Part shown: positions 1-3,842 of the stretch, one piece after another
Numbering within the stretch: position 1 is the stretch's first letter
Layout of the letters: each line of letters begins with the position of its first letter
Origin: Acidobacteriota bacterium
GTDB lineage: Bacteria; Acidobacteriota; Polarisedimenticolia; Gp22-AA2
NCBI GenBank assembly: GCA_027297005.1
Contig: JAPUIN010000235.1
Span: forward strand, 1 to 6,282
Direction of reading: 5' to 3'
DNA length: 6,282 nt
Notes under the pieces: model-generated
Databases searched by the model: none
What the model was told of the DNA's origin: nothing
What the model saw: only the letters and a program-made list of their open reading frames with translations
Position numbers and translations under genes: made by a program

Positions 1-55
1 CCACAGGCGTGAGCCCGGCCGCTTCCGAAACACTCCGGAAAGAGAGGGGATCCTG

Positions 56-532
56 ATGAGCCAGACGGAACATGAACCGCCGCGCGTCATCCGAGCCAAC
101 TCAGGGAAGGTCCATGAGGACACACTGTCGCCCGGCTGCACGTTCGCAGGCCTCGTGCAGGGGGAAAAACAGCAGCTCGGGCACTACTTCATGGCACCCG
201 GCGCGAAGACGAACGTCTTTTCCCTCGAGGATCAGGATGACGGGAAGGCCGAGGAGTACTATGGGGCCGTCGACGAGTTCTACTACATTCTTGTCGGTGA
301 GTTCACCATGTTCTGGGGGATCGACGCCGATCGGGTGAGGGACGGCCGCTCGGAGAGTCTCCTCCTGAAGCCTGGCGATCTCGGCTACTGGGCGCGCGGC
401 TGGAAGTACTCGGTCAAGAATAGCGGCGCGGCGCCAGGCACGTTCTTCTGGGGACTTACACTGCCGCCCGCGAACTCGCCGCGCCGGGAGCTCACCTGGG
501 AGCCGCCGCCCGGAGGGGCGCGGTCGCGCTAA
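56..532 (+). CDS. Small cupin-fold protein lacking the canonical metal-binding histidines
   Basis: The product has 158 residues. A clear Shine-Dalgarno run (GAGAGGGGA, bases 42-50) sits 5 bases before the ATG, which fixes the start. The central part reads as one cupin barrel. Residues 74-81 (E, six residues, G) match the end of cupin motif 1, and PGD at 106-108 followed by a beta-rich stretch ending in KN (121-122) matches motif 2. The motif 1 HxH is absent: the two positions hold Y68 and G70. The motif 2 histidine position appears to be K117. The only histidines (6, 20, 43) lie outside these motifs, so metal-dependent catalysis is doubtful and a binding or sensing role is as likely. There is no signal peptide or membrane segment, so it is probably cytoplasmic. 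The C-terminal tail is rich in proline, glycine and arginine. It converges on the aminotransferase gene. The fold is fairly sure; the function and ligand are unknown. Confidence 0.8.
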   Translation: MSQTEHEPPRVIRANSGKVHEDTLSPGCTFAGLVQGEKQQLGHYFMAPGAKTNVFSLEDQDDGKAEEYYGAVDEFYYILVGEFTMFWGIDADRVRDGRSESLLLKPGDLGYWARGWKYSVKNSGAAPGTFFWGLTLPPANSPRRELTWEPPPGGARSR

Positions 533-566
533 GAGCCTGTTCGGGTATTGCGTGGGGGGACGAGCG

Positions 567-584
567 GGACGGCGCGGAGCGTCC
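567..584. terminator. Weak hairpin between convergent genes
   Basis: GGACG (567-571) and CGTCC (580-584) form a 5-bp stem around an 8-base loop, in the 67 bases between the cupin stop and the aminotransferase stop. It is symmetric and could serve both strands. No T-run follows on either strand, so it is not a classical intrinsic terminator. The rest of the gap shows nothing else. Confidence 0.25.
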
Positions 585-599
585 GGTACGTGGTTCGCA

Positions 600-1994
600 T
601 CAGGAGAGCTGCGGAACGATCTCGCGGAAGGCGCGCAGGGTCGCCTCGACGTCCTCCTCCGTGTGCTGTACGGAGACGGTCCACGGGTCCTCGGCGCCGG
701 GGCCGAACAGGATGCCCCGGTTCAGCATCCCCATCACGTACACCGGGAAGGCGGCATGCCGCGCCTTCACGAAATCCTGCAGCGTTTCGATCGGCCGGCG
801 CGTCATGAAGAGCGATCCGTTGGCACCGAACTCGACGACCTGCGCATCGAGGCCGGTGCGGCGGATGATGTCACGGAGCCCGTCCGCGAGGGCGCGGTTC
901 GTGGCGAAGATCCGATCATAGGTCTCGCGGGTCAGCACCCGGGTCAGTGTCGCGAGCGCGGCCGAGAGGGAGATCGGGTTGGACGTGTAGGTGCCGACGT
1001 GCGTGACGCCGCCTTCCTCGATCTCCTTCATGAACTCCCGCTTGCCGCCGAAAAGTCCGATCGGGAACCCGCCGCCGATCGATTTCGCCATCGCGACGAG
1101 GTCGGGCGTCACCCCGAAGTACTCCCCGGCTCCGAGGGGGCCGAGCTTGCAGCCCATCTTCACCTCGTCGAAGACGAGAAGCGCCCCCTCGAGATCGCAG
1201 ATCTCCCTCAGCCCCTCGAGGAACCCCTCGCGTGGCGGGATGACGCCGAGGTTGAGCGCCAGCGGCTCGACGACGATCGCGGCGATCGCGCCCGGATGCT
1301 CCTTGAACAGAGCGCGGACGCTGTCGATCTCGTTGTACGAGGCGACGAACGTCTTTTCGAAGAAGCTCTTGGGGATCCCTGTCGTCCACTCGGTGAACCC
1401 GAGCCAACCAGGGCAATCGGCTGGCAGGTCGGTCAACCCTCTGCCGAGCATGACCTCGGGACTGCTGCCGTGATAACAGATGTCGAACTTGATCACCGCG
1501 TCGCGCCCCGTGGCGGCGCGCGCCACGCGCAGGGCGTACCCCACCGCCTCCGATCCGGAGTTGACGAAGCGCATCTGCTCGAGACGGAAGCGATCCTGGA
1601 TCACCTGCGCCAGCTCGCTGGTCAACGGATGGGGCAGGCAGGTCAGGGTACCGCTCTCGGATTGCGTGCGGACGGCGGCCAGGACGATCGGATGGGCGTG
1701 TCCGGTCAGAAGTGTCGTCTGCGCCATCGCCCAGTCGACGTACTCATGCCCGTCCAGGTCCTCGATCCGGGATCCGCTCGCCCGGCGCATGTAGACAGGG
1801 TACGGCTCCATCGCTCGGAAGTTCGAGCAGACGCCGAAGGGAAGCAGTCTCTTCGCCTTGTCATATTCGGCACGCGAACGAGGGGTATGCGCGCGGAAAC
1901 GTCTGAGCTCCCTCTCGAGGGCGGTCGTCGCGGGCAATCCGTGGTGGACGGGCTGAGGAGCACCGAACGTGCGTGGTTTTTCTTCGAGGCTCAT
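600..1994 (-). CDS. Class III PLP-dependent aminotransferase, glutamate-1-semialdehyde 2,1-aminomutase-like
   Basis: The product has 464 residues, compared with about 430 for HemL; a roughly 30-residue N-terminal extension accounts for most of the difference. All fold-type I class III landmarks are visible: NSGSEA at 145-150 (cofactor phosphate loop), YHG at 174-176 (aromatic stacking on the pyridoxal ring), EP at 243-244, FDEV with D276 (binds the pyridine nitrogen), K304 in AKSIGGG (Schiff-base lysine), and GTYTSNP at 334-340 (the threonine that contacts the phosphate of the partner subunit). The family uses PLP in the cytoplasm to move amino groups. The DEV segment continues KMGCK where HemL has MTGFR, and no tetrapyrrole genes are nearby, so a role other than haem synthesis is likely. 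The nearby symporter suggests an imported amino compound as substrate. ATG 1994 is the first usual start after the in-frame stop at 2085-2087. It has no Shine-Dalgarno of its own but overlaps an upstream mini-ORF as ATGA. Family assignment is secure; substrate is unknown. Confidence 0.9.
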   Translation of the reverse strand: MSLEEKPRTFGAPQPVHHGLPATTALERELRRFRAHTPRSRAEYDKAKRLLPFGVCSNFRAMEPYPVYMRRASGSRIEDLDGHEYVDWAMAQTTLLTGHAHPIVLAAVRTQSESGTLTCLPHPLTSELAQVIQDRFRLEQMRFVNSGSEAVGYALRVARAATGRDAVIKFDICYHGSSPEVMLGRGLTDLPADCPGWLGFTEWTTGIPKSFFEKTFVASYNEIDSVRALFKEHPGAIAAIVVEPLALNLGVIPPREGFLEGLREICDLEGALLVFDEVKMGCKLGPLGAGEYFGVTPDLVAMAKSIGGGFPIGLFGGKREFMKEIEEGGVTHVGTYTSNPISLSAALATLTRVLTRETYDRIFATNRALADGLRDIIRRTGLDAQVVEFGANGSLFMTRRPIETLQDFVKARHAAFPVYVMGMLNRGILFGPGAEDPWTVSVQHTEEDVEATLRAFREIVPQLS

Positions 1995-2026
1995 GATGCG
2001 AAATAGTTCTTGAAAAAGGGGGACAT
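1991..2026 (-). CDS. Possible 11-residue leader peptide coupled to the aminotransferase gene
   Basis: Reading on the minus strand from ATG 2026 gives MSPFFKNYFAS followed by TGA. The stop overlaps the aminotransferase start as ATGA (1994-1991), the classical geometry for translational re-initiation. A good Shine-Dalgarno (AGGTG) lies 5 bases before this ATG, whereas the aminotransferase ATG has none. The peptide is rich in aromatic residues (three F, one Y), with no run of one amino acid that would mark a classical attenuator. It may act only to load ribosomes. The alternative is an indel in the adjacent C5T5 run that split a longer N-terminus. The reading is certain; that it is translated is inference. 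Confidence 0.4.
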   Translation of the reverse strand: MSPFFKNYFAS

Positions 2027-2031
2027 GAACG

Positions 2032-2036
2032 CACCT
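2032..2036 (-). promoter_or_regulatory. Shine-Dalgarno AGGTG in front of the mini-ORF
   Basis: AGGTG on the minus strand, 5 bases upstream of ATG 2026. It is the only convincing ribosome binding site between the symporter stop and the aminotransferase, so it probably drives translation of both the mini-ORF and, by coupling, the aminotransferase. Confidence 0.55.
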
Positions 2037-2084
2037 GAATGTTTTATTCCGTGAAGGCAGAGTAACAGAGGGCCGAAGTGGGGG

Positions 2085-3560
2085 TCAAGCAGGGGATCGA
2101 TGGGTTTGCGTCGGAAGGTGATCCCTTGGAGGGATCGCGAGGCTGATGGCGACGACGAGTGCCGCGCTGATCAGAACGGCCGCGGCCTTGATGTCGAGCG
2201 CACTGTTCAGCGCCGGAACGTTCTTCCAGATCACGGTGGCGATCATGCCGCCGAGCATGCCGATCAGCGCGCCGTTCCGCGTCGTGCGCTGCCACCAGAG
2301 CGAGAGCAGCAGTGGAGGTCCGAACGACGCGCCGAGCCCCGTCCACGCATAAGCGACCATGCCATCGATCAGCTCCGATCCCGAAAGTGCCATCAGCGCC
2401 AGCACCAAGGCAATCGCGGCCAGGAGGATCGTCGCGAGGCGCGACAGTGCCAAGAGACGCGCCGCGGATGTTCCCTCCGGGCGGAACAGGCGCACGTAGA
2501 TGTCCTCGACGAGAGTCGAGGTGGCGACGAGCAGCTGACTGTCGGCGGTCGACATCATCGCCGCGGTGGCGCCTGCGATCATCAATCCGGCGAGCCATCC
2601 CGGCACGAGCGCTTTCGCCAGTAACGGCATCACCTGTTCCGGATCGGCGAGGTCCGGGCCGAGGACCGCCACACCGATGATGCCGATGAGCGGCGCGCCC
2701 CAGTAGGACAGGAGGGTCCAGGTCATCGCGAACAGTCCGCCCCGCCGCAGCTCGGAGGTGCGCCGGATCGCCATGTACCGGGTCAGGATGTGCGGCTGAC
2801 CCAGATAGCCGAATCCCCACGACAGCCCGCCGACGACCACCCCGAACACGAACGCGTGTCCCACCTTGCCGCCGCTCATGCTGAGGAACTCCGGGCCGCG
2901 CACGGCCAGCCGGTTCAGAAGCTCTCCCGGTCCGCCCAGGTGGATAAGGCCGACGATCGGCAGAACCACCGCGACGGCGCTCATCAGGAGGCCCTGAATC
3001 AGGTCGGTCCAGGCGACCGCCAGAAAGCCGCCCATCAGCGTGTAGAAGACGACGATCACAACGCCAATCACAATCCCCCAGACCGCCGGAATACCGAAGG
3101 TGGCGTTCAGGATCTTCCCGGCTCCGTGCAGTTGCGCGGCGACGTAGGCAGTGTAGAAAATCAGGATGACCGCCATCGAAACGAGACGCAGCAGGCGGCT
3201 GCGATCTCTGAACCGCAGCTCGAAATAATCGGGAATCGTCAAGGCGCCGAGACGTGCCGTCTCCCGGCGGAGCGGGATAGCGATGAAAGTCCACGAGGCC
3301 AGAATGCCGGCCGCGATGCCGATGACCGACCAGTACTCGGTGAAGCCGAGGCCGTACGCAGCCCCCGGCAGGCCGAGCAGGAACCAGGCCGACTCGCCCG
3401 AAGCGCGCTCGGAGATGGCGGCGACCAGCGGCCCCAGCCGCCGACCGCCCAGCACGAAGTCGTCGAGCGTCTTCGTGTACCGGTAGGCGACGAAGCCGAT
3501 CACCAGCATGACCACCAGATAAAGGAGGAGCCCGGCGAGGATGGCGGGATCGGTATTCAC
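2085..3560 (-). CDS. Sodium:solute symporter (SSS family), PutP-like sodium/proline symporter
   Basis: The product has 491 residues, close to the 502 of E. coli PutP, and is hydrophobic along most of its length, as expected for about 13 membrane helices. It aligns with PutP without gaps over the first 60 residues (DD at 33-34, LGGR with R40, S57, W59, GLPG at 63-66). It also keeps ALTIPDYF (106-113), GGFLAVAWTD, WGFGYLGQPH (W248, Y252), ST at 337-338 in MSTADSQLLV (sodium-site helix) and AYAWTGLGASFGP near the end. Y139, W248 and Y252 match aromatic residues implicated in proline binding by PutP. The family carries amino or imino acids inward with sodium. An oddity is that PutP Asp55, important for sodium coupling, is Gly here, with Glu at 56 (GES instead of DMS). 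It starts at GTG 3560, inside the stop of the preceding 33-residue gene (GTGA overlap), with a G-rich run just before it. Proline or a related compound is the best guess for substrate. Confidence 0.92.
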   Translation of the reverse strand: MNTDPAILAGLLLYLVVMLVIGFVAYRYTKTLDDFVLGGRRLGPLVAAISERASGESAWFLLGLPGAAYGLGFTEYWSVIGIAAGILASWTFIAIPLRRETARLGALTIPDYFELRFRDRSRLLRLVSMAVILIFYTAYVAAQLHGAGKILNATFGIPAVWGIVIGVVIVVFYTLMGGFLAVAWTDLIQGLLMSAVAVVLPIVGLIHLGGPGELLNRLAVRGPEFLSMSGGKVGHAFVFGVVVGGLSWGFGYLGQPHILTRYMAIRRTSELRRGGLFAMTWTLLSYWGAPLIGIIGVAVLGPDLADPEQVMPLLAKALVPGWLAGLMIAGATAAMMSTADSQLLVATSTLVEDIYVRLFRPEGTSAARLLALSRLATILLAAIALVLALMALSGSELIDGMVAYAWTGLGASFGPPLLLSLWWQRTTRNGALIGMLGGMIATVIWKNVPALNSALDIKAAAVLISAALVVAISLAIPPRDHLPTQTHRSPA

Positions 3561-3658
3561 TCGTCCCCCCGGCCCCGGTTGAACCGGTAGGCGAGGAGGG
3601 CGAGGCCTGCGAGGACCAGCCAGGATCCAAGCACGATGATCAGGGTCTCGGCAGGCAT
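3557..3658 (-). CDS. 33-residue single-helix membrane protein, putative symporter accessory subunit
   Basis: ATG 3658 to TGA 3557 encodes 33 residues. A short start (MPAET) is followed by about 18 hydrophobic residues (LIIVLGSWLVLAGLALLA), then a basic tail (YRFNRGRGDE) that should stay in the cytoplasm by the positive-inside rule. The Shine-Dalgarno AGGAA lies 5 bases before the ATG (3664-3668). The stop overlaps the GTG start of the symporter by four bases (GTGA), so the two are very probably co-translated. Short one-helix proteins encoded directly upstream of sodium symporters are known, for example MetS beside MetP in Corynebacterium. I infer an assembly or activity partner of the PutP-like protein. 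It is too short for most gene finders. The alternative is a pure leader for translational coupling. Confidence 0.75.
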   Translation of the reverse strand: MPAETLIIVLGSWLVLAGLALLAYRFNRGRGDE

Positions 3659-3663
3659 GATGG

Positions 3664-3668
3664 TTCCT
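3664..3668 (-). promoter_or_regulatory. Shine-Dalgarno AGGAA of the 33-residue gene
   Basis: AGGAA on the minus strand, 5 bases before ATG 3658. It supports this short frame as a real gene and as the entry point for ribosomes into the symporter operon. Confidence 0.6.
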
Positions 3669-3690
3669 AGATTACTAGATCATGCGGATG

Positions 3691-3718
3691 GCGGCCGTCA
3701 CATTATCGCGCGGCCGTC
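3691..3718. repeat. 9-bp perfect direct repeat, candidate operator
   Basis: GCGGCCGTC occurs at 3691-3699 and again at 3710-3718, 19 bases apart, about two helical turns. The two copies flank the candidate -10 element of the minus-strand operon (3702-3707). This is a typical geometry for paired regulator sites. The repeat is seen directly; its role is inference, and short GC-rich repeats can arise by chance. Confidence 0.4.
3702..3707 (-). promoter_or_regulatory. Candidate -10 element of the symporter operon
   Basis: GATAAT on the minus strand matches TATAAT at five of six positions in an otherwise very GC-rich stretch. Transcription would start near 3695 and leave a leader of about 37 bases before ATG 3658. 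No recognisable -35 hexamer lies at the normal distance, so the promoter would be weak or need an activator. Confidence 0.35.
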
Positions 3719-3734
3719 TGGGGGCGGGCCGCGC
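3708..3734. repeat. Perfect 8-bp inverted repeat in the divergent intergenic region
   Basis: GCGCGGCC (3708-3715) and GGCCGCGC (3727-3734) are exact reverse complements around an 11-base spacer. The arms lie between the candidate -10 elements of the two divergent transcripts and overlap the second copy of the direct repeat. No T-run follows on either strand, so it is more likely a protein-binding site than a terminator. Confidence 0.4.
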
Positions 3735-3758
3735 TGGGCGGATCAAGCCGCGACGTTG

Positions 3759-3764
3759 TAGAAT
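3759..3764 (+). promoter_or_regulatory. Candidate -10 element of the lipoprotein gene
   Basis: TAGAAT matches TATAAT at five of six positions. Transcription would begin near 3771, which leaves a leader of about 70 bases to ATG 3843 and makes the upstream TTG at 3774 an unlikely start. No good -35 hexamer is visible. Confidence 0.35.
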
Positions 3765-3842
3765 CGTCCGTCTTTGAGTTGCGGAGCGATGTCGATCATT
3801 CGAGATTGGAACGTGAAATCCCCGATATGGGACGACGAGACG

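Noticed and set aside
4..16. CAGGCGTGAGCC-like bases resembling part of the human Alu consensus.
   Set aside because: The match is only about 13 bases, the flanks diverge at once, and the rest of the window is clearly bacterial. It is probably chance.
552..2006. A long plus-strand frame of 484 residues opposite the aminotransferase.
   Set aside because: It is the antisense shadow of a well-supported enzyme gene. Its composition is arginine- and aspartate-rich with no recognisable domain.
2039..2051. A 4-bp inverted repeat (GAAT/ATTC) and AT-rich stretch upstream of the mini-ORF, as a possible attenuator or internal promoter.
   Set aside because: The stem is too short, and a promoter using it would start transcription inside the Shine-Dalgarno.
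2790..3590. A 266-residue plus-strand frame opposite the symporter.
   Set aside because: It is an antisense shadow that arises because GC-rich codons leave the complementary frame open; no motif or ribosome binding site supports it.
2044..3630. A 528-residue minus-strand frame covering the symporter in another frame.
   Set aside because: The product is an arginine- and glycine-rich shadow. The overlapping frame gives an unmistakable PutP-family protein.
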